Positions 19,400-27,542 of a stretch of 45,206 nucleotides of DNA are shown here, piece after piece; position 1 is the stretch's first letter; each line of letters opens with the position of its first letter. The notes under the pieces are model-generated. The model made no database searches. It worked only from the letters and a program-made list of their open reading frames with translations, and was not told the DNA's origin. Location: NCBI RefSeq assembly GCF_003479405.1, contig NZ_QUHB01000013.1:1-45206 (forward strand), in the 5' to 3' direction. The stretch comes from Eubacterium sp. AF16-48 (GTDB taxonomy: Bacteria; Bacillota; Clostridia; Lachnospirales; Lachnospiraceae). Position numbers and translations under genes: made by a program.

Positions 19400-19573
19400 A
19401 TGAAACGTAATAAATATGAAACACCGGAAATTGTTGTCAATAGATTTGATGTTAATACAAGAACCATGGTAGATATAATTGATGGTGATGTTGTTACAAA
19501 ATCAGATCAGGATTTGTCAATTCCGGAAGTTACCACATTACCTAACTTACCACATTCAGGTGGAGGAATGTAA
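19400..19573 (+). CDS. Short peptide of the YETPEI-FDVN family (57 aa)
   Basis: ATG 19400 follows TAGGAG at normal spacing. The product begins MKRNKYETPEIVVNRFDVNT and continues RTMVDIIDGD, ending in a Pro/Gly-rich tail (PHSGGGM). The first 24 residues align without gaps to the peptide at 16550-16720; the rest does not. It has no signal peptide or Cys. Copy B of the leader motif lies directly upstream, and a gene made almost only of the shared C-terminal module lies downstream. The function is unknown; a regulatory, signalling or accessory peptide is possible. Confidence 0.62.
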   Translation: MKRNKYETPEIVVNRFDVNTRTMVDIIDGDVVTKSDQDLSIPEVTTLPNLPHSGGGM

Positions 19574-19620
19574 TAAACTAAAATATTTTAGTGATATATA
19601 ATATATAACAGGCAATTAGA

Positions 19621-19656
19621 TTACGCATCGATGTTTTTATTAATGTCGGTGCGCAA
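19621..19656 (+). promoter_or_regulatory. Hairpin between peptide gene and 262-aa gene
   Basis: TTACGCATCGATG and its downstream partner ending GTCGGTGCGCAA form a stem of about 11 pairs with G-U pairs and one mismatch. No T run follows, so it is a weak terminator at best; it may be an mRNA processing or stability element. Confidence 0.4.
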
Positions 19657-19689
19657 TTTGTAAAAACAGGATTTATGAAAGGATAAAGT

Positions 19690-20478
19690 ATGTTAAAGAA
19701 AGCGGGAAATATTTTTATTATATTAGCATTTATTGCTTTAGGTGGAATTATGGGAAATTGTGTAAAGGCAGAGGAAACCCTTATAAGCTCTAAAGTAGGA
19801 ATAACCGGTTTTCAAATAAGAATGTCTAACAATACAGATGAGTTAAACATTGCTTTCAGGGTAGTGGGAAATGCACCGAACAAGGGAAGTATTATAACTT
19901 TAAATGGTGTGGATTACAAAGTAAAGGAATATGGAACCATATACACACTTGACCCTAATACAACAGGCTACGAAAGTAAAGATAAGTTAAATAATACATA
20001 TACATTACTTGACCCTACGGATTATTCATCCCTTAATATGGGCTTTAGGTACAGAGGAATAAAAAAATATAATTTTAATGGAAATAATTTAAGTCCTACA
20101 TTTGGGTATATGGAGGAAAAAGGAATAGCCATAAACTGGAATATTGATGATAAAGAAAATACATATTATGTGCGTACAATGGAAATGATGAATGATTTTG
20201 TGGCTAACAGTATTCATATAAGAACCTTTGTTACGGCAGAATATAATACCGATGGCGAAGCTAAAACAGCTATTATATACAGCGAAAACGTACGTTCCAT
20301 ATCAGTAGCACAAATAGCAAATTATTTCTATTTAAATAACATGGCAAATAATCAAAATCAGCATAATTACATATACAATAACATACTTCATAATACAGAA
20401 GTTTTAAGCAGGAAAAATCCTTATTATTTAAAGCAACCTGTGGAATATGGCTGGAATGGGGGAGTTGTAAATCCTTAA
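19690..20478 (+). CDS. Secreted protein consisting of the shared C-terminal module alone
   Basis: The 262-aa product has a signal peptide (about 1-27, ending CVKA) and then only the module seen at the C-termini of four larger neighbours. It starts VGITGFQIRM, contains YYVRTMEMM, IRTFVT, NYIYNNIL and ends VEYGWNGGVVNP. It is closest to the version in the 751-aa protein; both share AFRVVGNAPN/GFRTVCKAPN, a GxxYxVxxxGTxYT segment and a Y-G-W-N end. A free-standing copy shows the module folds by itself and marks its limits. GAAAGGA precedes the ATG. The function is unknown; cell-surface attachment or assembly of the larger proteins is inference. Confidence 0.75.
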   Translation: MLKKAGNIFIILAFIALGGIMGNCVKAEETLISSKVGITGFQIRMSNNTDELNIAFRVVGNAPNKGSIITLNGVDYKVKEYGTIYTLDPNTTGYESKDKLNNTYTLLDPTDYSSLNMGFRYRGIKKYNFNGNNLSPTFGYMEEKGIAINWNIDDKENTYYVRTMEMMNDFVANSIHIRTFVTAEYNTDGEAKTAIIYSENVRSISVAQIANYFYLNNMANNQNQHNYIYNNILHNTEVLSRKNPYYLKQPVEYGWNGGVVNP

Positions 20479-20572
20479 GGGGAAATAAGATTTTGGTTAA
20501 GAGTTATGTGTATGTTCAGGTGGGCTTAAGATTATATGGGCAAATCTTTATGAAAATTACCAGAAAATGTTT

Positions 20573-20942
20573 ATGAAATCAATGATTTCCTGGCTCAATT
20601 CACTGATTACAGCCTGTGAAGTGTCGATTCCTACCGGGAATTTTTTATGAAATCAATGATTTCCTGGCTCAATTCACTGATTACAGCCTGTGAAGAAGCG
20701 ACTTCTACCGGGAATTTTTCATGAAATCAATGATTTCCTGGCTCAATTCACTGATTACAGCCTGTGAAGAAGCGACTTCTACCGGGAATTTTTCATGAAA
20801 TCAATGATTTCCTGGCTCAATTCACTGATTACAGCCTGTGAAGAAGCGACTTCTACCGGGAATTTTTCATGAAATCAATGATTTCCTGGCTCAATTCACT
20901 GATTACAGCCTGTGAAGTATCGATTCCTACCGGGACATTTAC
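20573..20942 (+). repeat. Five tandem copies of a 74-bp repeat
   Basis: Copies start at 20573, 20647, 20721, 20795 and 20869. Copies 2-4 are identical; copies 1 and 5 differ mainly in one block (GTGTCGATTCC or GTATCGATTCC instead of GAAGCGACTTC). Each has a perfect inverted repeat GAAATCA-A-TGATTTC, and copies 2-4 have a second one, AGAAG-CGA-CTTCT. On the plus strand each copy is open as a 25-codon frame (MKSMISWLNSLITACE plus a variable end) whose TGA overlaps the next ATG. On the minus strand a frame ending SQEIIDFMKNSR is also open. No good ribosome site is present, so a structured non-coding repeat is the safer reading. Confidence 0.9.
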
Positions 20943-21028
20943 GAAAAATCACTTTTTCCCGGTTTGCTGCATTATTTATTATGTGGGTGTTTTAATTGTT
21001 TGATATATATAATAAATTATATTACTAT

Positions 21029-21070
21029 ATGGTTGACAACCATCAAACTTTATCATAAAATAAAGTTTGA
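21029..21070 (+). promoter_or_regulatory. ileS promoter inside two palindromes
   Basis: TTGACA (21033-21038) and TAAAAT (21056-21061) are 17 bases apart. The -35 box lies within the perfect palindrome ATGGTTG-A-CAACCAT (21029-21043). The spacer and -10 box lie within TCAAACTTTA...TAAAGTTTGA (21043-21070). Transcription would begin near 21068-21071, directly before the T-box leader. The palindromes could be operator sites. Confidence 0.65.
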
Positions 21071-21325
21071 TATATGAATAAAAAAGACTTTGATAGAGAC
21101 AGTAATTTATCAGTAAAAATCAAAGAGAGTCCGTTGATGGTGAGAGCGGATATGAGTAGCTGATATATGAAAATCACTCTGGAGTTGCAACCCGAAGTAT
21201 TTTCGTAGGCGTTGACGGTATCCTCCGTTAAAGGGAGCACATATAAAGGGTTATTCCGAGTATGCTGTTAAAGGTGGTTAAACGAAAATTACAGGCTTTC
21301 GTCCTTTGCAGGACGGAAGCCTTTT
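21071..21325 (+). promoter_or_regulatory. ileS T-box: T-box leader (Ile) controlling ileS
   Basis: The leader has a basal helix (CTTTGAT with ATCAAAG), the stem I distal loop TGATGGTGAGAG, a specifier loop region with ATC (Ile) at 21173-21175, and the antiterminator core AAAGGTGGTTAAACG (about 21270-21284), which matches the conserved T-box sequence that binds the tRNA acceptor end. A terminator hairpin follows. Uncharged tRNA-Ile would favour antitermination and ileS expression, as known for this family. The T-box core is somewhat divergent from AGGGTGGTACCGCG. Confidence 0.88.
21294..21325 (+). terminator. T-box terminator hairpin
   Basis: GGCTTTCGTCC pairs with GGACGGAAGCC around a 6-nt loop and is followed by TTTT. 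It is the alternative to the antiterminator of the T-box. Confidence 0.85.
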
Positions 21326-21348
21326 ACGCGTTGGCAATGAGCCTTGCT

Positions 21349-21407
21349 CCACAGAATAAATAATCAAGGCATATGCTTGCATAATGCCCTGATTATTTAT
21401 TCTGTGG
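21349..21407 (+). repeat. 59-bp near-perfect inverted repeat
   Basis: CCACAGAATAAATAATCA pairs perfectly with TGATTATTTATTCTGTGG. The stem continues with GGCAT/ATGCC after one mismatch, leaving an 11-nt loop. It lies between the T-box terminator and ileS and would form a very stable RNA hairpin. No T run follows. It may be a small mobile hairpin element or an RNA processing site. Confidence 0.85.
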
Positions 21408-21426
21408 AATAGGGCGAAGCCCGCGA

Positions 21427-21599
21427 CGAAATAGACCGAAGGTCTATGAGTACGCAAGGCTCAATGCTGGAGAAACGAGGCGAAGCCCGCGGCGAAATAG
21501 ACCGAAGGTCTATGAGTACGCAAGGCTCAATGCTGGAGAAACGAGGCAAAGCCCCAGGCGAAATAGACCGAAGGTCTATGAGTACGCAAGGCTCAATGC
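21427..21599 (+). repeat. 66-bp tandem repeat, about 2.6 copies
   Basis: Copies start at 21427, 21493 and 21559. Each holds the hairpin ATAGACC-GAA-GGTCTAT and the segment GCAAGGCTCA, whose reverse complement occurs at about 21338-21347. Because 66 is a multiple of three, both strands stay open and give artificial 22-residue protein repeats. I read it as non-coding leader sequence of ileS. Confidence 0.85.
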
Positions 21600-21660
21600 C
21601 GAAACCAAGCAAAGCTGACCATTACGGTCTTATGTAAAATAGAAATGAAAGGAGTACAAA

Positions 21661-24600
21661 ATGTACAAGAAAGTATCAACCAATCTTAACTTTGTTGAGA
21701 GGGAGAAACAGACAGAGAAGTTCTGGAGAGATAATGACATTTTCAAGAAGAGTATGGATAGCCGTAAGGAAGGAGAAACATATACATTCTATGACGGACC
21801 TCCTACAGCTAACGGAAAACCACATATCGGTCACGTATTAACACGTGTTATTAAAGATATGATTCCACGTTACCAGACTATGAAGGGTCATATGGTACCA
21901 CGAAAAGCCGGATGGGATACCCATGGATTGCCAGTAGAATTAGAAGTAGAAAAGAAACTTGGACTTAACGGAAAAGAACAGATTGAAGAATACGGAATGG
22001 AACCTTTCATTAAACAGTGTAAGGAATCCGTTTGGAAATATAAAGGCATGTGGGAAGACTTCTCAGGAACAGTTGGTTTCTGGGCAGATATGGATAACCC
22101 ATATGTAACATATGATGACAATTTTATTGAGTCAGAATGGTGGGCTCTTAAAACTATCTGGGATAAAAAATTATTATATAAAGGATTTAAAATCGTTCCT
22201 TATTGTCCTAGATGTGGAACACCTCTTTCATCACAGGAAGTGGCACAGGGATATAAGAGTGTTAAGGAGCGTTCAGCAATAGTAAGGTTCAAGGTGGTAG
22301 GAGAGGATGCTTATTTCCTTGCATGGACAACAACACCTTGGACACTTCCATCTAACGTTGCATTGTGTGTAAACCCTAACGACACATATATTAAGGTTAA
22401 GGCTAATGACGGTTACACATATTATATTGCAGAAGCTTTAGCAGATAACGTACTTGGAAAATTAGCTACAGATGATGCACCGGCATACGAAGTTCTTGAA
22501 ACTATGAAGGGTGCTGATTTAGAAAGAAAAGAATACGAGCCATTATATGATTGCGCTAAGCAGGTGGCAGACAAGCAGAGAAAGAAAGGCTTCTATGTAA
22601 CATGTGACACATACGTTACAATGAGTGATGGTACAGGAATTGTTCATATTGCACCGGCATTTGGTGAGGATGATGCCAATGTAGGACGTAAATACGAACT
22701 GCCATTTGTACAGTTTGTAAATGATAAGGGTGAAATGACAGAAGAGACACCTTTTGCAGGTCTGTTTGTTAAAAAAGCAGACCCTGAGGTTTTAAAAGAC
22801 CTTGATGCTAAGGGACAGCTTTTTGATGCACCTAAATTTGAACATGATTATCCACACTGTTGGAGATGTGATACACCACTTATTTACTATGCAAGAGAAT
22901 CATGGTTTATTAAGATGACAGCAGTTAAAGATGATTTAGTTGCAAATAATAATACAGTTAACTGGATTCCAAAATCAATTGGAGAAGGACGTTTTGGAAA
23001 CTGGCTTGAAAATGTTCAGGATTGGGGTATTTCAAGAAACCGTTATTGGGGTACACCACTTAATATTTGGGAATGCTGTGACTGCGGATGTCAGGAATCA
23101 ATTGGTAGCAGGGCAGAGTTAGCAGAAAAAAGTGGAAATCCGGATGACGCAAAGGTTGAACTTCACAGACCATATATAGATAAGGTTACTTTTAAGTGTA
23201 AAGAATGTGGCGGCACAATGAAGAGAGTACCGGAAGTTATTGACTGTTGGTTTGACAGTGGTGCAATGCCATTTGCACAGCATCATTATCCGTTTGAAAA
23301 TAAGGAATTATTTGAACAGCAGTTCCCGGCAGACTTTATTTCAGAGGCTGTAGACCAGACAAGAGGATGGTTCTATTCACTTATGGCAGAGTCAACATTG
23401 TTATTTAACAAGGCTCCATACAAAAACGTAATTGTTTTAGGACATGTTCAGGATGAAAACGGTCAGAAGATGAGTAAGTCAAAAGGGAACGCAGTTGATC
23501 CTTTTGAGGCATTAGAAAAATATGGCGCAGATGCAATCAGATGGTACTTCTACATTAATTCAGCACCATGGCTTCCAAACAGATTCCATGGTAAGGCAGT
23601 GGAAGAAGGACAGCGTAAATTTATGGGTACACTTTGGAACACATATGCATTCTATGTATTATACGCAGAAATTGATCAATTTGACCCAACTAAGTACACT
23701 CTTGATTACGATAAATTATCAGTAATGGATAAGTGGTTATTGTCAAAGATGAATTCTATGGTTAAGGCTGTAGATGACAATCTTGGAAATTACAGAATCC
23801 CTGAGGCTGCAAGAGCACTAGACGATTTTGTTGATGAAATGTCAAACTGGTATGTAAGACGTTCAAGAGAAAGATTCTGGGCAAAGGATATGCCACAGGA
23901 TAAGATTAATGCTTACATGACACTTTATACAGCTTTAGTTACTGTGGCAAAGGCAGCAGCACCTATGATTCCGTTTATGACAGAGGATATTTACCAGAAC
24001 TTAGTTAGAAGCGTGGATAAGAGTGCTAAAGAATCAATTCATCTTTGTGACTTCCCGAAGGTTAATGAAGCTCACATTGACAAAGAATTAGAAGAAAACA
24101 TGGAAAGAGTTCTTAAGATAGTAGTTCTTGGACGTGCCTGCAGAAATAAATCAAATATCAAAAACAGACAGCCTATTGGAAAGATGTTTGTAAAGGCAGG
24201 ATTTGAATTACCTGAATTCTTTAAGGAAATAATTACAGAAGAATTGAATATAAAAGAAGTAGAGTTTACTGAGGATGTAAGAGCGTTTACATCTTACTCA
24301 TTTAAACCACAGCTTAGAACAGTAGGACCTAAATACGGTAAATTCTTAGGGAAGATTAAGGAAGCATTGGCAAACCTTGACGGAAATGCAGCAATGGATA
24401 AAATAAATGCCGGTGAACCGTTGACCTTTGATTTTGACGGAAATGAAGTGGTTCTTGAGAAAGAGGATTTACTTATAGATATGGCACAGGTTGAAGGCTA
24501 CGTTTCAGAAAGTGATGGCAATGTAACAGTAGTTCTTGACACAAATCTTTCAGAAGAGCTTATTGAAGAAGGCTTTGTAAGAGAAGTTATCAGTAAGATT

Positions 24601-24819
24601 CAGACAATGCGTAAGGAAGCCGGATTTGAAGTAATGGATAAGATTATAGTGAATGTAGATAAAAATGCTAAAATTGAGGACATTATTAACAACAATCTTG
24701 ACGAAATTAAATTAGAAGTGTTGGCAGAAAAGGTAGAATTTGGTAAAATGAGTGGGTATAGTAAAGAGTGGAATATCAACGGTGAAAACGTAAGTTTAGG
24801 CGTTGAGAAGATCTCTTAA
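21661..24819 (+). CDS. ileS: Isoleucyl-tRNA synthetase
   Basis: The 1052-aa cytoplasmic enzyme attaches isoleucine to tRNA-Ile. The class I signatures are visible: HIGH at residues 55-58 (in GKPHIGHV) and KMSKS at 603-607. The editing (CP1) domain with TTTPWTLPSN and the anticodon-binding C-terminal part are complete. The length and the opening YDGPPTANGKPHIGH resemble the eukaryote-like (type 2) IleRS found in many Clostridia, a type often less sensitive to mupirocin; that property is known of the family and not shown here. GAAAGGAG precedes the ATG. A T-box and a long repeat-rich leader lie upstream. Confidence 0.97.
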   Translation: MYKKVSTNLNFVEREKQTEKFWRDNDIFKKSMDSRKEGETYTFYDGPPTANGKPHIGHVLTRVIKDMIPRYQTMKGHMVPRKAGWDTHGLPVELEVEKKLGLNGKEQIEEYGMEPFIKQCKESVWKYKGMWEDFSGTVGFWADMDNPYVTYDDNFIESEWWALKTIWDKKLLYKGFKIVPYCPRCGTPLSSQEVAQGYKSVKERSAIVRFKVVGEDAYFLAWTTTPWTLPSNVALCVNPNDTYIKVKANDGYTYYIAEALADNVLGKLATDDAPAYEVLETMKGADLERKEYEPLYDCAKQVADKQRKKGFYVTCDTYVTMSDGTGIVHIAPAFGEDDANVGRKYELPFVQFVNDKGEMTEETPFAGLFVKKADPEVLKDLDAKGQLFDAPKFEHDYPHCWRCDTPLIYYARESWFIKMTAVKDDLVANNNTVNWIPKSIGEGRFGNWLENVQDWGISRNRYWGTPLNIWECCDCGCQESIGSRAELAEKSGNPDDAKVELHRPYIDKVTFKCKECGGTMKRVPEVIDCWFDSGAMPFAQHHYPFENKELFEQQFPADFISEAVDQTRGWFYSLMAESTLLFNKAPYKNVIVLGHVQDENGQKMSKSKGNAVDPFEALEKYGADAIRWYFYINSAPWLPNRFHGKAVEEGQRKFMGTLWNTYAFYVLYAEIDQFDPTKYTLDYDKLSVMDKWLLSKMNSMVKAVDDNLGNYRIPEAARALDDFVDEMSNWYVRRSRERFWAKDMPQDKINAYMTLYTALVTVAKAAAPMIPFMTEDIYQNLVRSVDKSAKESIHLCDFPKVNEAHIDKELEENMERVLKIVVLGRACRNKSNIKNRQPIGKMFVKAGFELPEFFKEIITEELNIKEVEFTEDVRAFTSYSFKPQLRTVGPKYGKFLGKIKEALANLDGNAAMDKINAGEPLTFDFDGNEVVLEKEDLLIDMAQVEGYVSESDGNVTVVLDTNLSEELIEEGFVREVISKIQTMRKEAGFEVMDKIIVNVDKNAKIEDIINNNLDEIKLEVLAEKVEFGKMSGYSKEWNINGENVSLGVEKIS

Positions 24820-24844
24820 ATAAAAGAGCAGTAAATTGTTTATA

Positions 24845-24885
24845 ATTAAGGGGGACGGTGTATAAAGCATACCGTTCCCCTAATT
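24845..24885 (+). terminator. Hairpin between ileS and glgP
   Basis: GGGGGACGGT pairs with ACCGTTCCCC around an 11-nt loop, with A/T pairs extending it at the base. There is no clear T run after it, so it may only partly stop transcription or protect mRNA ends. The glgP ribosome site GGAGAG follows 7-10 bases later. Confidence 0.55.
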
Positions 24886-24900
24886 GGAAATGGAGAGAAA

Positions 24901-27378
24901 ATGGCAAGTAAGAATTTAGTTAGTAAAGAGGAAGAATTCAAGTCAGAGTTTAAGCGTAGAGTTAAGGATGAGGCAAAAATGCTCTATCGTAAGACTTTAG
25001 ACGAAGTAAGTGACAGACATAAGTTTGTATGTGTTGCTTACGCAGTAAAGGATATTGTAATTGACCAGTGGATTGCTACACAGAAGGCATATGATAAAGC
25101 GGATGGGAGAACACTTTATTACCTTTCTATGGAGTTCCTCATGGGAAGAGCATTGGGCAATATGATAATCAATTTATCAAGCAGAAATGAAATTAAGGAA
25201 GCAATTGAGGAATTAGGACTTGACCTTAATGTTATTGAGGATCAGGAACCTGATGCGGCTCTTGGAAACGGTGGTCTTGGAAGACTTGCAGCATGTTTCC
25301 TTGACAGCCTTGCTACACTTAATTATCCGGCATATGGATGTGGAATCAGATATAAATACGGAATGTTCCAGCAGAAGATTGAAGATGGATTCCAGAAGGA
25401 AATTCCGGAGGATTGGTTAAGACATATTAATCCGTTAGAAATTAAACGTGAAGAATATGCATGTGAAGTAAGATTTGGTGGTCACGTTAATATTGAATAC
25501 AGGGATGGAAGAAACTTCTTTGTTCAGGAAGGATATCAGGCAGTAATGGCTGTTCCTTACGATATGCCTATAGTTGGATATGGAAATAATGTAGTAAATA
25601 CCCTTAGAATATGGGATGCAGAGCCTGTTGTACATTTTAACCTTGAAGAGTTTGACAAGGGTGCATATATGGCAGCAGTTGAGCAGGAAAATCTGGCAAA
25701 GACAATTACAGAAGTTCTTTATCCTAATGACAATCATTATGCAGGAAAAGAACTTAGACTTAAACAGCAGTATTTCTTTGTTTCTGCTTCACTTCAGACA
25801 GCAATTAAGAAATATTTGAAAAATCATGATGATATAAAGAAATTACATGAAAAAGTAGTTTTCCAGATGAACGATACACATCCGACTCTTACAGTAGCAG
25901 AACTTATGAGACTGTTAATGGATGAATATTATTTAGGATGGGATGACGCATGGGAAGTTACAACAAAGTGCGTAGCTTATACTAACCATACAATTATGAG
26001 CGAAGCTCTTGAAAAGTGGCCAATTGAATTGTTCTCAAGACTTCTTCCAAGATGTTACCAGATTATTGAGGAAATCAATAGGAGATTCTGTCAGGAAATT
26101 GAGCAGAAGTATCCTGGAAATCACGAAAAGGTTGCAAAGATGGCTATTATTTATGATGGTCAGGTTAAAATGGCACATCTTGCTATTTGTGCAGGTTATT
26201 CAGTAAACGGTGTTGCAAAGCTTCATACTGAAATTCTTAAAAAGCAGGAGCTTAAAGATTTCTATGAAATGATGCCGGAGAAGTTTAATAACAAAACAAA
26301 CGGAATCACTCAGAGAAGATTTTTACTTCATGCAAATCCACTTTTAGCTGACTGGGTTACAAATAAGGTGGGAGATGACTGGATAACAGACCTTCCAAAG
26401 ATTAAGGGAATTGAAATTTATGCTGATGATAAAAAGGCACAGGCAGAGTTTATGAATATTAAATATCAGAATAAATTACGTCTGGCTAAATATATTAAAC
26501 AGCATAACGGAATTGAAGTAGACCCGAGATCAATATTTGACGTACAGGTTAAGAGACTTCACGAATATAAACGTCAGTTACTTAATATTTTGCATGTTAT
26601 GTATTTGTACAATCAGATTAAAGATCATCCGGAAATGGAATTCTATCCAAGAACATTTATTTTCGGAGCTAAAGCAGCAGCAGGATACAAGATTGCAAAA
26701 CTTACAATTAAATTAATAAACAGTGTTGCTGATGTTATTAATAATGATGCATCAATCAACGGAAAAATTAAGGTTGTATTTATTGAAAATTACCGTGTAT
26801 CAAATGCAGAAATTATATTTGCAGCATCTGATGTCAGCGAACAGATTTCTACTGCATCTAAAGAAGCTTCAGGAACAGGTAATATGAAGTTTATGTTAAA
26901 CGGTGCTTTAACATTGGGAACAATGGATGGAGCTAATGTGGAAATTGTTGAAGAAGTTGGTGCAGAGAATGCATTTATTTTCGGTATGTCATCTGATGAA
27001 GTTATTAGTTATGAAAATAACGGCGGATATGATCCAATGGAAATTTTCAATTCAGATATGGATATTAGAAGAGTGCTTATGCAGTTAATTAACGGCTTCT
27101 ATTCACCACAGAATCCTGAATTGTTCAGACCTATTTACAATTCACTTCTTACAAAAGAAGAGACAGGTGTTGCTGACAGATACTTCATCTTAAAGGATTT
27201 CCGTTCTTATGCAGAAGCACAGAAGAAGGTAGAAGAAGCTTACAGAAACGAAGAAGGCTGGGCTAAATCAGCTATACTTAATGTTGCAAATGTAGGCAAG
27301 TTTACATCTGACAGAACAATTGAAGAATATGTTGATGATATATGGCATCTTCAAAAAGTTGAAGTAAAGATGGACTAA
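24901..27378 (+). CDS. glgP: Glycogen/maltodextrin phosphorylase
   Basis: The 825-aa cytoplasmic PLP enzyme releases glucose-1-phosphate from alpha-1,4-glucans using phosphate. The length is normal for the family. The PLP-binding motif EASGTGNMKFMLNG is intact, with the Schiff-base lysine at K663. The N-terminal DAALGNGGLGRLAACFLDS and the central RLHEYKRQLLN motifs also match. GGAGAG precedes ATG 24901. It stands alone between a hairpin and a strong terminator, with no other glycogen genes nearby. Whether glycogen or maltodextrin is the main substrate cannot be read from the sequence. Confidence 0.96.
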   Translation: MASKNLVSKEEEFKSEFKRRVKDEAKMLYRKTLDEVSDRHKFVCVAYAVKDIVIDQWIATQKAYDKADGRTLYYLSMEFLMGRALGNMIINLSSRNEIKEAIEELGLDLNVIEDQEPDAALGNGGLGRLAACFLDSLATLNYPAYGCGIRYKYGMFQQKIEDGFQKEIPEDWLRHINPLEIKREEYACEVRFGGHVNIEYRDGRNFFVQEGYQAVMAVPYDMPIVGYGNNVVNTLRIWDAEPVVHFNLEEFDKGAYMAAVEQENLAKTITEVLYPNDNHYAGKELRLKQQYFFVSASLQTAIKKYLKNHDDIKKLHEKVVFQMNDTHPTLTVAELMRLLMDEYYLGWDDAWEVTTKCVAYTNHTIMSEALEKWPIELFSRLLPRCYQIIEEINRRFCQEIEQKYPGNHEKVAKMAIIYDGQVKMAHLAICAGYSVNGVAKLHTEILKKQELKDFYEMMPEKFNNKTNGITQRRFLLHANPLLADWVTNKVGDDWITDLPKIKGIEIYADDKKAQAEFMNIKYQNKLRLAKYIKQHNGIEVDPRSIFDVQVKRLHEYKRQLLNILHVMYLYNQIKDHPEMEFYPRTFIFGAKAAAGYKIAKLTIKLINSVADVINNDASINGKIKVVFIENYRVSNAEIIFAASDVSEQISTASKEASGTGNMKFMLNGALTLGTMDGANVEIVEEVGAENAFIFGMSSDEVISYENNGGYDPMEIFNSDMDIRRVLMQLINGFYSPQNPELFRPIYNSLLTKEETGVADRYFILKDFRSYAEAQKKVEEAYRNEEGWAKSAILNVANVGKFTSDRTIEEYVDDIWHLQKVEVKMD

Positions 27379-27396
27379 TTGAATATATGAAATTAT

Positions 27397-27442
27397 AAAA
27401 AAAGATATATGCAGTGTTTAAGGGCTGCATATATCTTTTTTT
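27397..27442 (+). terminator. Strong intrinsic terminator
   Basis: AAAGATATATGCAG pairs with CTGCATATATCTTT, preceded by A residues and followed by T residues, so it could work in both directions. It ends the glgP transcript. Confidence 0.9.
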
Positions 27443-27542
27443 GTGAGCTAAGGCAGGTTGAGGAGATGCTACATACTGGGGCAAATGTGTTATGAGAGGC
27501 TTACCTGCCGGTTTCTGTTGATTTTAAGTGAAATAAGGATAA

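Noticed and set aside
2295..20478. Sortase (LPXTG) or S-layer-type anchoring of the large secreted proteins
   Set aside because: No LPXTG-helix-basic tail or SLH repeat was seen at any C-terminus; all end in the shared module or an NPCBM domain.
20573..20942. CRISPR array
   Set aside because: The units are head-to-tail repeats without unique spacers, and no cas genes are present.
21397..21637. Overlapping open frames on both strands with 22-residue repeats
   Set aside because: A 66-bp repeat stays open in frame by arithmetic; the frames lack ribosome sites and lie in the ileS leader.
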